A stretch of DNA of 64,000 bases from the NCBI RefSeq assembly GCF_002443255.2, contig NW_019211454.1, positions 57,438,608 to 57,502,607 on the forward strand, given 5' to 3'. Positions within the stretch are counted from its first letter, which is position 1. Every line of letters begins with the position of its first letter. The stretch is from Varroa destructor (Eukaryota; Arthropoda; Arachnida; Mesostigmata; Varroidae). This document shows positions 50,890-63,490 of this stretch, piece by piece. The notes below the pieces were generated by a model that saw only the letters and a list, made by a program, of their open reading frames with translations, searched no databases and had not been told where the DNA came from. Both the position numbers and the translations under genes were made by a program.

Positions 50890-51259
50890 TTGGGATATTA
50901 GACTAGCGCAACTAGTGAACTAATTGGGACCAGAACGGCTCGAGAGGCAGGTCACCCTTGAGGGAGCCTTTAGCACGTGATCCAGGTGATTCAAGTGCTG
51001 AAGCGAAGTACGGAAAGGGAGCTCGGTTACGACGGGCTGGTGAGACAGACTAAACGTGTATCATGCGAAGAGCAAGCGACTATATACCGTACGAAGTTGC
51101 CCTATGTGGAGCGTGCAGATTCCTCGAAGAAAAAGCGTTAGGGACATCCTACAACTATATACGAAAACATAAGGCCGCCAAGACTGTGGAGGGCTGGCAA
51201 CAATGCGCAGCTGCTAGGAATGTGACCAGCCGGAAAGCATTGTGATAAGGACGTAAGCG

Positions 51260-53371
51260 TATTGGCAGACTAAGCTAGCAAGCACACGTGAAACTAAAGA
51301 ATGCTGCGAGAATGCGGCCTGATTGGTAACGATGGCCAAGTGCTACGTTCAAATATGTCTGGAAATAAACAGCTCCCAGTTCGGTTGCAGTTAGAATACA
51401 GCAGTCCTAACCGCTAGCCGATAAACTGTTAGTTTCTAACTAACAATTTAGGCGTTTACTATGTATGTAGAATCGGGGACTATCGACTACGCTATGAATT
51501 CAGTTATTCTTTTTATGTACATCTTGCGCCTACGTCTTACATAGTGTTTCGGCACGTATTTTCGTTGAAAAGAAAATGTTAACACGCAGCGAAGAAGTTA
51601 TACACTTAATTGGATTCTGATTACCTAAACTATACTAACATAGGGTTGATTGCCCGAATTATACTGTAACGTTAAGTGAAATCGACTGTGGGGTGCGGGG
51701 TAAGTATCCTGTCCCCTTTTTTTCGGGTAGATGTAGCTAGACTTGTAATGCCACTGAGCCAAGCCTAGGGGGCCCACCTGTATCCTGTACGCAATTACGT
51801 AATTTGTATAAACTTTGCTTCTTGAATGTAGCGATCTGTGTAAAACGTTTGCCAATACTATTCGGACCAAATGCTTAATATATGTCGCGTTAATTGAAAT
51901 CTATCCGGAGAGACGATTTATCATATGAAAAATTTGTTCTAATTCAGGGCGAATTGCAGGAACAACTAGAACGCGCAGGCCGTCTTCTTCGTGTGCTAGC
52001 CCAAGTTTTAATGGTAAACTAGCTTATCGTAGGGTGCTAACTGGCATGGCTTTCCTTTTAAGTTCGATCTCGGCTAATGCCGTCGGTCATTTGATAAACG
52101 AAAATCATCTGCCCATAAAACCTTTCCTTAGCTTGTTAACATGGTTAACTAGTAAGAAGCTGTATGTTCTCCCTGTTGTACAACCAGATGCATCATTGTG
52201 AGGCACAATGTGCAAACGAACGATGTACATGCTGCACACAATCGTGCACCATCTCAAGCGATTTGACACAAAGCCAACGCAGTTAGTAATAATACTAATA
52301 AGTTATCATCAACTTATTATTAAGGCAAAAGCATCCCCTATAACTATAGATACTCGATCATCATTTTCTAATGGATTTTTCTCGGAACAGCGCAGACAGG
52401 CAATAGCGCTCATGCAGCGCTAGGTCTGGCAAAAGTCAGTCGTAAACTTCGCTTTGTTGAATGATGGTATTGCTACTTCTATTTAAGGAGTGAACCTGAG
52501 CATCAAATCACAGGTCGTCTTTAATTTAAAACGAAAGTTCCCTTTCGACAACGTTGTAGACGTGTGCTGACTTTCACAAACAACGTAACTTGCTAAAACC
52601 TCGTCTGCCGCAAAGATGCCGATGCATCTGGCAGTTTTTTCAATTAATATGGCAGCCCTTTGTCCCCCCAGTGGCTCTTACTAGCTGCCTTGTTGATTTT
52701 ATGTTTGTCCTATTCACAGAGTTCTTTATGACCCTTCAGTACTTTAGCATAGAATGCTCGACTATATTACGCTGTAGATGTGCAGAAAGTTCTCGATGGA
52801 TAATAACAATAATAACAAATACCGCAATTCGAGCCTGACGCACAGTTAGCTCGCAGATGGCTAGCTTTTCTCTAAAAAATTTAAGGAAACGTTTTGAGTA
52901 TATCGATCTCGAAATCTAAAAAAGTGTAACCGTAAAAGTATTTCAAGCGCCTAAATCTCATCATAGATCTGCTATTCCAGAATTATACTGCATTTTTTTA
53001 TCAGGCCAATTCGCTCCCAGTAATAGCAGAAGACATACGGCAAATGATGGTAATTGAAAGGTGGAATTTCCGAAAAGAGATAAAAAGATCGTCTTTTGAT
53101 TGACATTTTCTAACTACATAATGCAAGTCTGACTATGGTAGTACACCTACAATGACGTGTGCGGAGAGCACAGATAGACCTAGCGACATTATATCACTGA
53201 GCCGCTACAAACGTACGTTTTGTTTTAATGAGAAATTAAATAAGCTTGAGTCTATGCGGCGAATATATCATTCAGATATAGCAGTAATAAACTATCGAAT
53301 ATGTATATTTGAAGTCATTGCTGAGCGTAAACGATTTGTCTATAAAAATCACATTTGAGTTTTCACCATAT
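51260..53371. other. Unassigned AT-rich sequence up to the gap
   Basis: No feature supported beyond chance-length frames. Confidence 0.6.
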
Positions 53372-53471
53372 NNNNNNNNNNNNNNNNNNNNNNNNNNNNN
53401 NNNNNNNNNNNNNNNNNNNNNNNNNNNNNNNNNNNNNNNNNNNNNNNNNNNNNNNNNNNNNNNNNNNNNNN
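53372..53471. other. Assembly gap, exactly 100 N
   Basis: One hundred Ns, the standard placeholder for a gap of unknown size. Frames crossing it are meaningless, and the sequences on either side may not be adjacent in the genome. Confidence 0.99.
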
Positions 53472-56130
53472 ATACATATACACAAGAAGGCAAAAACAGC
53501 GTATGCAAAAGAAAAAGAAACGAGCTCTGTCGAAATAAGGTCTTTGTCATGATGTGTGGTTACGGTTTGACCTACGAATAGATGTAATCTCTACATAAAA
53601 TAACTATCCTAAAAAAAATTAGATACGACAGCACTACTTAAATGAGGCCGAAGGTGAATATCAGGCAGGTTTCTACAACACTGTTGAAGTGACCCTTATA
53701 GATGAGCTCATAGTGTGTCAGTAACACATGGAAAGCTAACGCATGGAAAAAAAATTCGCAGCCGACGTAAGCCATTACTTAAATAAATCTATTTAGTAAC
53801 GGTGGTCGAGTACAATTATTTAGGCGTAATTAGGAAGAGTGTTCATTATATAGCTGGTAGTATATAACGGCAGTGGAAAAACAGTAGCGTCTTCGCAGAG
53901 CATCTTCAAGACAATAAACTCATCGCAATCAACATCACAGCCCGCAATCGAAGTACCGCGTAGGATAAAATGCTACTTTTCAGCAATGTGTCATTTGTCT
54001 TTAGTCCATGTTAGCGTAATTGTTCTGTCCTGACAGGGTAGCTTATTTTGGCCCATGAGCGTCAGTGTTCAGATTTGGGAGGATTCGGCGCCGTGATCCA
54101 TCCGGAATACAAATGTAGCATCACTCCTGATATCTGTAAAAGGTCAAGGTTATATGTTTAAGATCGAGACTACGGAGTCTTCCGAGGGTCATGCATAGAT
54201 ACGCTTGTAATAAAAGAATCGAGGCTGTTGGAGTTGAAACTTTGGCGGATACGGTTCCAAGTGATTGATCTAAAAGTGATACGTGCCGCATTTTTGCCGA
54301 AAACATCATTACTCATTACTACTTTCAGCACCACGTCTTTACAATGTCGATTTCAGAAATATTTTGAGTACTGTGCATACTCAAATAAGGTACTCATTAC
54401 AATTAATTAATTAATTTATTTATTTATTTAGTTAAACAGCGTACCTGTAAACTGTACTTTGCCATAGCGATCTAACCTTAAGCTCCAATAGCCTAGATAA
54501 GGGTTTTATAGTCAAATAAGGGAGAGCTATTTGGCTGTAGTGCTTGTCAAGTCACGATCGCTCACTAAACAGTAAAACCGTGCCTACATTATTCGACTAA
54601 AATACTACACAGTAACCGCAATGTACACTTACATATGTTATACATAAAAAAAATTTACATAGGTTATTGATTGAAATTTTTAACATGTCCACCTTGTACT
54701 TACTAATACAATTTTAACAATCCCATTATCTTGTGAACCATTGAGGTCTGTTGGGGCTCGTATTTTTCAATGAAGTATCGCATGAAATATTTGCGTTACG
54801 ATTCGTTTGATTGCCACAACATCAAGTAAACGGGGGCAAGAATTAGAGCTTCATTACGGTAATCGATTATAGAGATTGGTTGTCGATAAGCCTCCTTATA
54901 AACCGTTACATCGTGGGTAGCCGAAAATTTCCACAGCTGGTCACCCAGCTAAACCTATTTTTTCAAATAGCTTCCCACGATGAGTATTGTTCTCTAGGAT
55001 AAGGCTTGTAGGGTAAAATTTTTAGCCGTAAATATAATAGTGTTCGTCAAATCCCAGCGTTGCCCAGCTATTTGCAGCACACGCGGCTCTTCCGTTTACC
55101 AATAACAGTTTGGATTCATTCATTTGCTTACGAATCACATCAGAAAAGGTAGTCAGTGCGTTAAGGATACACACCGAACATTAATCCGTATCAAGAATTT
55201 TAGAGAAAAATAGATTTATTGGCTTCGGCAGTGTAGGCATTCATGAGGCATGTCCTACCTTTCAAGAAGAGACCAAAGAATATTCACGAACGTAATATAG
55301 ATGGACAAAAAGCTTCTAAATTTGTTCATAAAATGAACAAAAAGTGAACTTTACACCAAGCAATACATTTCGTTGAGTAAAGGCAAGCTATATGGTTGCA
55401 TTGAATTTTCTCACTTGGATTTCATTCATATGGAGCAGTTTTTTGTATGTTTATAGAAGAACGACAACTGAAACACCGTCACCCATATGGCTTATCATCA
55501 AAGCTCAAATGATATAAAGAGCGTAACAGCTGAAGCTCTATACAACCTACTTTCAGTGAGTAAGGTGTTCATAGGTATGATGCTAGGCTCGATATTGACA
55601 TTTTAGGTACAGACGACGATAACGTAGCAGACGATAATCTGTAGAAGGAAAATACTGATGGATTTTTCTACTGCGGCGCATTTCGTGACAGTGGGCTAGC
55701 AGAACTCTAGCAATTAGTATGACTTTGTAAGCGGAATAGGCTATACTAAGTCCATATCATGACCACGTGCTCGATTCTGTTCGGATAACGGATACTATCG
55801 CCACGCGAACCCTCCAATGTACTTGTATGAACCCCTACTTCATTTTAAAAGACAAAGTGATTGATATTGTTTCGCCTGTATTTAAAGAAGCAGAAAGTAG
55901 GCATAGCATTAATCATGAAATCACGGAGTAATGCAAGCTCCGGTGAATTAGGTGATGGAGGTGGCTTCAAAGCAGTTAGAAAAATAGATTCTTACTAGAT
56001 CGAAACATGATTATTCTACAAAAAGGCCTTTCCTGTGCGGAGCTTAAGACGACCACTTTCAACTGGCCTGGTTGTCTGCTACTACCTTCTCCTTGTAGAA
56101 AGATGCGGTTAGTGTTTGTTTACTTTTCGC
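53472..56130. other. Unassigned sequence after the gap
   Basis: AT-rich with one tetranucleotide tract. A 63-codon plus frame at 55740-55931 after an AATAG site looks coding, but a second plus frame overlapping its first half looks equally good, so I do not call a gene. Confidence 0.5.
54401..54430. repeat. AATT / TTTA tetranucleotide tract
   Basis: AATTAATTAATTAATT passes into TTATTTATTTATTTA, a compound AT-only tetranucleotide repeat. Confidence 0.9.
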
Positions 56131-56136
56131 TAACAG

Positions 56137-56357
56137 GACCAACCCGCAGCCCCTAAATCGGATAAAGAAATAAACGAAGGAGCTGTAAGAACTTAGCAAT
56201 GCACTAGTGTAATAGAAATACAGTCTCAATCGACCAAAAATAGGTTAAGAAACTTTCCAAAGATTTGGAACAGCTGAAGCAACGTCCAAAAAGAATATCT
56301 GATAGTCTTGCACAGAAGGCCGATTTGCTATACCGCTGCCACATTAGTTGTTGTGGC
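56137..56357 (+). other. Possible pair of short plus-strand exons separated by a 59-bp intron
   Basis: After TTTTCGCTAACAG a 48-base segment reads DQPAAPKSDKEINEGA and meets a GTAAGA donor at 56185. An acceptor AAAATAG at 56241-56243 leads in the same phase to VKKLSKDLEQLKQRPKRISD and SLAQKADLLYRC, a coiled-coil-like sequence, ending near a GTGTAA. The phase match and the donor are encouraging. The segments are too short to exclude chance, and no family is recognised. Confidence 0.3.
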
Positions 56358-56944
56358 GTGTAACAGTGACGTAATCCGAGAAGTAAGGGTTTAACCTAAT
56401 CCTCTAGAATCCGATCAATTGATTGTATAGTTCAATCTTAATAGTACTCATTCCGAGTCCCAGATTACAAGGAGGATGATTTCACCACAATGAAGTCAAT
56501 GCAAAACTAAGCAAACGGGCTCTCGTTCCCCGTTAACTACGCGGCGTGTATAATGGGCTAGTAGGATATATACGGAGCCTAATGAGGAGAGTCACGCCGC
56601 TGAAAACGATACTCTGTATGTTTCTACATATATCTGGAGAGATAACAAGACGATTCAAGTCCTTGCAAAGGCCAAGAACAAGGGTGCTTTTTCTTTCTCC
56701 AGAAGAAAGTTGCTAAGGCAGTGTGTTGTGAAGGAACAGACTGAGAGAAAAAAAAATTAGTGTTCTCAGCGACTATTGCAGGCAAGTACTCATTAAGCGC
56801 AATACATTGAGCCGACATCCACCACAGATGGTAGAATAAAGACCGAAATCATGATGAAACACTTCAAAGAGATTTTCGATAATCAATTCCATATGGCAAT
56901 TAAACGATAGGAATCGACCTGCGACTCCAGGGAGGCCTTTTCAG

Positions 56945-57130
56945 CTGAATACTCTTGTACACGATGTCGCTAGCTGTCCACTTAGCGTCCGGCAACGCCC
57001 GGAGGATCTGCAATTAGAAGCGAGTGAAATGCCGTCTATTCTGATAAAAAATGTTCGGGCTGTCAGTCTGCATTCCTTTCTTGTTGTTCGAAGATCGCTT
57101 GATGAAGGAGATAAACCAGAAATCTTTAGG
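56945..57130 (+). other. Possible plus-strand terminal exon
   Basis: After CCTTTTCAG a frame of 61 codons runs LNTLVHDVASCPLSVRQRPE, DLQLEASEMPSILIKNVRAV and RRSLDEGDKPENL, ending in TAG. The composition is coding-like, but the minus strand is open for 72 codons over the same bases. It may belong with the short exons upstream. Unrecognised. Confidence 0.25.
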
Positions 57131-57181
57131 ACAGTTATCTTATGGACTAAAAGCTTCAATTGTATGCACCTCTAATAGGTG

Positions 57182-57233
57182 ACCCTGTGGCAGCACCCTG
57201 TGGCAGCACCCTGTGGCTGGCTGGCTGGCTGGC
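57182..57233. repeat. Compound tandem repeat: 13-bp unit then (CTGG)4
   Basis: Two full copies of ACCCTGTGGCAGC (57182-57194, 57195-57207) and a third partial copy run straight into four CTGG tetranucleotides. This looks like slippage growth from a GTGGCTGG core. Confidence 0.95.
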
Positions 57234-57239
57234 AAGGTC

Positions 57240-58408
57240 CTGGAGAGTGTCATAGTATACGCAATATATAAAAATACCAGTGTGCAGGGACTGATATTCG
57301 TAGATAGTCCGTCCACAGATTAGGATACTGTATAACATATTAGCCGCTTATTCGGTGTTCGATTTGACCGGCCAACCAAATGCAACAAATTTTAATGCTT
57401 CGATGCTTTATACTTTCGACTTTAAATATGCTTCCGAACGCGTCACACACTGAAAACTTCTGGCCCCTTTCCGCGATTCGTGTAGAAAACCTTTCGGAAG
57501 TTTCCAAAAGGCTATTCTGAGCTCTATTGTGTATATAAACACTACTATACAAAATGCTGTCGTTACCATTGGTAAACGAAATAGTTGATAAGAGAGATTG
57601 GTAAGATTTGTTAAACTATTGGTAAACCAGAAGATTTAGCCCAAGATTATCTATTTACAAGTTACCCATTTTACAGTTCGAGCGTGAGAGTGCAAGAAGG
57701 GTTTAGGCACCGTTATGTTTACTTTTTCAAAATATTCAAAACAAAAATTCAACTGCAAGCATATCTGAAGGATAGAAAACCTCTCTCTGAAACCTCTCGT
57801 TTTTTTAGATACAATTATAAAATGATGCTATGTAAAATGCTGATGCTATAAAGATCTAGTGACGACTACAGAATCTAGTGAAAAATTCATTTATTCTTGA
57901 TCGATAGAAAAAACGAAAATTATTACCGAAGCTGAAACCCATTTTGAAAAAATGTTTTCAAAATATTCATGGCAATAAATCGATACGTGAATCATCTTAT
58001 TGCGAGGAGGATACCGCGCTTACTCAGAACATAAATGTTGCAAATAGGTATTATTCTATAAGCCTGTGAAGTGCGAATATATACAAGATGCTAGCGCTAA
58101 TCTGATTAATGAGGCGGCTACCCTGAATTTATCACCAGATACTTCGCACATAAAAAATTACCGTCTTCTTATGTCAATTGGTTCATAGCAGAACAACGTA
58201 TATCGTACTCTGTCAATCTCTTTCTTCGATTTGTGTACCAAAAACATCCAATACACTGCTCGTAAACTTACGACGATGTCAAAGGTTGAAACGAGCTTTT
58301 CCTATAGGTTTTATGTTTAGTGTGAACACGCAGCTCTCCACAAACGCTTTGCTGTGTCTAAATTTAAGCACTTCTATTGATGCATTTATTTTTGTTGAAA
58401 GTAACTAA
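57240..58408. other. Unassigned AT-rich sequence
   Basis: Chance-length frames only. A duplicated run AAAATATTCA occurs near 57728 and 57959. Nothing else seen. Confidence 0.5.
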
Positions 58409-59800
58409 CTATGAGAGTGCTCTTTTTGCTGACACGGCAGCCAACGTCTTTTTCGGATTGAGCCGAAAATAAATGTTTGGAGTTTTACGCCCTGTGCTGC
58501 CGTTAAACATTGCTTCAGACGGCCGGATCCCAGCACCTTCACTAAGTATAATGCTTCCTGCTTTCAAACAATTCGCCAGTAGTCTGGACGATACCAACTG
58601 GAGCCGCTGAGGAGACGTCGAGAGAGCAGTGGGCGAAAGCGTTTTTCGCAGATTATTTGATTTACTTTTTCTACCCTTCGGTCTTCCCGATTCAGCGACA
58701 CCTCTCTCGCAGATCCTTCTTAGTCTTCTTCTTTTTCTTCAAACGAACCAGCTTGCTTGGGACCGGGGCCCAGACGTCCTGATTCATGCGGCCTATCCGA
58801 AGATCTCCTCCACGCTACGACTAAGAGCCATCCGGCGTCGAGGCAACAGCTAATGAGAAGATGAGGCTCGAGTACCCCCATTCATGGCAGCACGAAGCAG
58901 ACAACTAACGACTAAAGCAGCTAAGAGCTTGCTATGCAGTCGCAGTATGCGAGCGTTGGGTGAGCCGGAAAAGCCGAAAAATTTGGTCTGAATCTGCTCA
59001 ATAGAGATTTTAACCAGAGACAACTGAGTGGGGACTAAGATTCGCGGTTCAGTAGTCGCCTCATAAGTACTATTTCAGTTCCTAGGTGCAGTGGTTGATC
59101 AGCTACATCTACGACACACAAAGGTAACAGCAGAGGTAAGCAAAAGAAAAAACTAAAAATGAAAGGGGTAGGGGGAGAATTTAGGATTAGGTAGGGAATG
59201 GCACATCCTGCGCATCACAACAACCCCTAACACTTCTATATTCGTATATCTTGAAGCAGATTGGCTCAGCTTGTCGCTGGCGAAGAGGATCAACCACTTC
59301 ACAGCCGCTCGCCCGCATCTGGTTTTCGACGTAATCGAAGGTGTCTCATACGAGCCCGCAGCATCATGCCTTCCTCGAAATCTCTTGACATCCTGACGTG
59401 CATCCTGTTGTCCCTGTAGTACTCGCATTGATCTCGGCTGTCCATTTCGTCCTTTACAGCCTATGCTTACTTTCGTTCAGCGACGTAATCGCAAATCGTT
59501 TATCAATGGGGAAGTAAGGGATGTACTTCTGCAGTCAGCTCCCACGAGCTGACACGTCATACCCATGTACGCACACGAGAATCCTAGCCCAGATTCCTCG
59601 GTCCGAAAAGCAGTGTACCACCAAACGGCAAACACTTTCGTGCTCTAAATGACCCTGACGATAGAAAGCACCAGGGTTCGGTCGCCCATGGATGTACGGG
59701 TCGTAGTTTCTTTAGGCTAAAGCGACAGAAGATGCTTTCCCGAACTGTCCTGTTTTGTTCTCGCACAATAGCGATACTGCTGCCCACCTTATAGCTCGTC
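58409..59800 (-). other. GC-richer block with several coding-like minus-strand frames
   Basis: The base composition is clearly higher in G+C than the flanks. Minus-strand frames include a basic stretch GRPKGRKSKSNNLRKTLSPT (in an open frame from about 58738 to 58409), VKDEMDSRDQCEYYRDNRMH (about 59456-59397), and a 67-codon frame at 59787-59584. They could be exons of one gene reading leftwards from the exon at 60.5 kb. I recognise no family and cannot fix exon borders. Confidence 0.25.
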
Positions 59801-59933
59801 AGTCGGTACGCTGCATCGTTCTAACGGTTCGAGGTAATCAATCTAGTGGTTTTGCTTAGGGACCGAGCCACACCCGTCGTTGTGCTAACAAAATGGAACA
59901 GTCTCCGCGCATTAGGTTGCTACTACCTGAAAC

Positions 59934-60004
59934 CGGCAGACTCGTTCGGCTCATACTCACGAAATGTCCGAATTAACTCACATAGAAAGTCTGCCTCGCT
60001 GCGG
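59934..60004 (-). other. Possible short minus-strand exon
   Basis: Minus strand: after a TTTCTGACCGCAG acceptor the frame reads EADFLCELIRTFREYEPNES and AGF, and ends at AG|GTAGTA. Good acceptor and acidic, coding-like content. It lies between the exon at 60.33-60.50 kb and the GC-richer block to its left, all in one orientation. Function unknown. Confidence 0.3.
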
Positions 60005-60328
60005 TCAGAAAACTAGCGAAAGGTGCTGTTCGCGGCGTTTTGCGATGCTGCAAACTGGAGCTTCATACTATATACCTCTACACCTAGCTCCTCTAACAGG
60101 AATCACCGAGCATTCATGAATTCGCTGCACATCTCAAGAAGAAAGTTTGAGCGTGGACAAGCTTGTCTAAAAGGAAAAGCATCCTTAAGCCTCACCTTAA
60201 CCCTCCCACGTCCTATTTGCACCGATTTTGAAATCGGACCAAACCCGGGCCACTTTTTGTTAATGTTTGACGGCCCACTTCACGACCTAATCCAGTGACC
60301 ACCCCCGTTCTTTCACTAGAAGCTCGCG

Positions 60329-60502
60329 CTACTTAACCCATCGCTTGGACTTTTTCTTGTCGAATACTAACGGTGGTAAATCCCAGTCAGTTAACTCTTT
60401 GAGAAATTCTTTCGCTATTTCGGCTACATCGCCAGCCATCTCAGCGCTGCCACCAAATTGGCCATGATTTATATTAGTATTTTTCTCTAGTAAGGCTGTA
60501 AC
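60329..60502 (-). CDS. Minus-strand exon of an unrecognised gene, possibly its C-terminus
   Basis: Minus strand: a branch-point-like CTAATAAC runs into CAG at 60503-60505. A 57-codon frame follows: VTALLEKNTNINHGQFGGSA, EMAGDVAEIAKEFLKELTDW, DLPPLVFDKKKSKRWVK, then TAG. The other two minus-strand frames are full of stops, unlike most chance frames here, and the residues are those of a folded, charged protein. A GTTAAG inside the last codons could instead be a donor, making it an internal exon. I cannot name the family. Confidence 0.45.
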   Translation of the reverse strand, partial: VTALLEKNTNINHGQFGGSAEMAGDVAEIAKEFLKELTDWDLPPLVFDKKKSKRWVK

Positions 60503-60509
60503 CTGTTAT

Positions 60510-63240
60510 TAGCTGTAGAATGATACGTGCGTACGTGTTTATATTCGTTAGTAAAATGTGAGCCAGAAAGGTCGAGGAGTCAATTGTTAATTCCTTCCGA
60601 TTTAAGACGCGCTTTAAGTGACACAGTGCAATAAATCGCGTGTATATATCTATGCCAACTCGTATTCGCTGCTGGAACTTAGCCCATGCTTAAAAGGTAG
60701 TCTTTGTCTAGGCAAAAGTCACACACAGAGGATTTTAACTTGTGATTCATTTCATGCTCCTTTAAAAGGTGCACGGCCACGCGTGTGTCGATGAAGGTGT
60801 TTATTCAATGAAGGGCAAGCTTTAGGTACGTGCCCAGGCCAAGAGCCAACCGCAAGATATTTCAAGATAACCAGTTGTGTATGGCAGCAGGCGTCACATT
60901 GCAAGTTTTATTAAAGTCAGCTTGAGGACTGCCTCAGTCTTGGACTTCTGCAGCGTTAATAGTAGACTAGTAAGTATATGAAACAATTACGAACTTCAGA
61001 ATATGGGGGAAATGTATATCGATAGGGGAGTTACACAAAAGTGGGTATCATTTGACTTACTTAATTCCCGTTCGCCGTACAATTTTATGTAATTTATTCT
61101 CAATAATGCAGTTGTTGTAACAAGCGTGTGGTTTTGAGAAGTGCTTCAGCTTGTTATATCGCTTTACAAAATAGTGATTTTACCAAAATAATGCTTAACA
61201 AATTTAGTGATTATGGAGCCGCCGTCGCAGGGAAGCTCTGGATCAGTTCTGTCCTATTGCATGCTAAAACAACACGTTCGTGTAAAGTAACCGTATATAG
61301 TTGACTTTACCGCATGTGCGTAGGCATGATCTTGCTTACCGGTTATTCAGGTAAACGGCTACGTAACACTGAATACGAATTTCGTTTCCTGTTTAATTAA
61401 AGCGTAGTTCAACTTCACATCAAAGGCCATACGAGCACTGCCGGGGTGTTAAAATGTATCGTTAGAACCTAATGTGCCCGCATGAAGGAACTGGATCATC
61501 CTTGAATAGGGATCACTCCAATTAGCCTAAAAATCAGCAATAAAAATAAGCCTTTTCAACTGATATAACCCTCAGCAGTCAGTGTGAAAGATGTAGTAAA
61601 TAATGCCTAGAGTTCGTGCAGTTCGAACACTGATATTGAGTATTATATATTGAGTACTTAGATTCTGTATATAAAACAAGAGTGCTCACTTGATTTAAAC
61701 GTATGCTTAGTTTTTCAATATGTGTTCAAATATATATATTTTTTTTATAATAAGCCACTTCTCTATAACGTTGTGGCAAAATTTCCAAGATTGTTTTGAG
61801 CGGTTATTGTTTGCATCCCACAATAAATATGTTTAAATTAAGGTGATAAATTTATATGTATATATATACACTTTTTCCCATATAGATGGCTTCAGGCTCA
61901 GGTATCTTACGTGCTATTGGTCGCGTCAAGTTGATGTGATATTCGGAAGCTAATATTTAACAGTGATATATAGGTCTAAATGCTTTTTCAAACGATAAAT
62001 AGAACGCTGTGAAATTCCCGTCGAAGTTTGCAACTTTATTGCGACAAATTCTGCCCAGAGGCATAAATTGCACTATTTATTATTGAGATGCATGATAAAA
62101 ATAAACGGTTCTGGTTTAAAGGATACGTAATCACAAAAAAATTCATGAAATTATTGCCAAAGTTTAGCAGGAAGCTGGCCACAGAGAAAAGCTCTATTTG
62201 TGGATTTGACGCAGTCGTATTTCCATTGACAAAATCCTATAGGAAGTCAACAAAATGAAACCACATGCGAAGCGATTGATCATAGCTGAGAGAAAATGGG
62301 TCACATACAACAATAATACTCAAGAAAAAGGGTAAAAAATATACCCTAAAATCTGTAGCAAGGCCTAGACCAGCGCCAAAAAAGGTGATGCTATGTGTTT
62401 GGTGAGACTGGAAAGGGACCGTGCGTTAGGACTTTCTGCTGCTTTACAGAATGATTGATTCGGACATCTACTGCCAGCGACTCATAAGATCACAACAGGC
62501 CATTAGAAAAATTGATCGAAATTAGTAAACAGAAAAGACTGTCCATTTCACCGTAACGAGGCCAGGTCTTGACTACCCAGCGAGAACTTAAATAGAGAAG
62601 TTCTAACGCATCGACCGTACGTCCCGGAGCTTGCACAATTAGACAGTTATCAGTTTTAGTCTCTGAAGAGCTCCCTTAATGGTTCATTTAAAATGTTTAT
62701 TTAGTTACAATAGAGGATGCAAAAATTACTTGTCACAATTTTTTGCCCATGAACTACATGGATTCAGCAGAGAATTATGGTGCTATGCGACAAAGGGCAG
62801 AAGGTCATCGACCAAAATAGCGCACAATCAGCCCAGTGATAAGACTTTAAAATAAAAAATATTTGTTTTAGTTTTGGCTTAAAAATCGTCGACATTTTCT
62901 CGATCACGCAATGTATGTCTATGCTGATACAATATGCAAAATATGGATAATTCTGCTAGATATTGTCACAGAGTTACTGAGTGAACTTTCAGCCTTGTGC
63001 GTTTTTCGAGCTTATAAACTTCACCGCCTTAAACGTCTGTTTAATAACTCCGCTAATACACACTTTCTATTAGCGGAATTATTGCTAACTGTACGCCAGG
63101 GACCGGTTTGAATAGGTTCAACTTCCAGCTACGGGTGGAGCGGCACATCTACATGAATTTCAATGTCAGGGCTCTGCGAGATACCTAGCTAACGATCTAG
63201 CTCCAAAACTACCTTAGGTCCGCTTTGTTAAAGATACCGG
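60510..63240. other. Unassigned AT-rich sequence
   Basis: Only one short coding-like minus frame near 60.69-60.80 kb (VAVHLLKEHEMNHKL, then SSVCDFCLD), not supported by splice sites. The rest shows no features. Confidence 0.5.
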
Positions 63241-63242
63241 GA

Positions 63243-63490
63243 TTTATGTTCATAGGAGAGTTTAACAAGCTGCGTCAAACGAGAAGTCGAGGCCTGCCAA
63301 AAGCTAACTTCCCTTTTCGAACGCCTCAACCTACCGCTCGTCGGCTTTAAATTCAAGCCGTCAAGGATTAAGCCTTCGAGATACATATGTTCAATGTAAT
63401 CAACCGTTGATGATGCACGCTCGAAAGGGGCCCAATATAATAAGCTTGTCGCTTTTCTCCTTTCACTTAGTTGGTGTGTACCACTTATCT
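63243..63490 (-). other. Stop-free minus-strand stretch of about 80 codons, unrecognised
   Basis: Minus strand: an open frame without early methionine reads SERRKATSLLYWAPFERASS, TVDYIEHMYLEGLILDGLNL and SKREVSFWQASTSRLTQL. It is GC-richer than the flanks. It could be a transposon fragment or an exon; there is no diagnostic motif. Confidence 0.2.

Noticed and set aside
53272..53581. Open frames spanning the N run
   Set aside because: They exist only because Ns contain no stops; the gap length is arbitrary.
55740..55931. 63-codon plus-strand frame after a TAG acceptor
   Set aside because: A second, overlapping plus frame looks equally protein-like, which shows that eye-judged composition is not reliable evidence here.
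56553..56760. Protein-like plus-strand frame ending in ERKKN
   Set aside because: Another plus-strand frame over the same bases is also open and plausible (ending in LSPEESC), and the region lacks clear splice sites.
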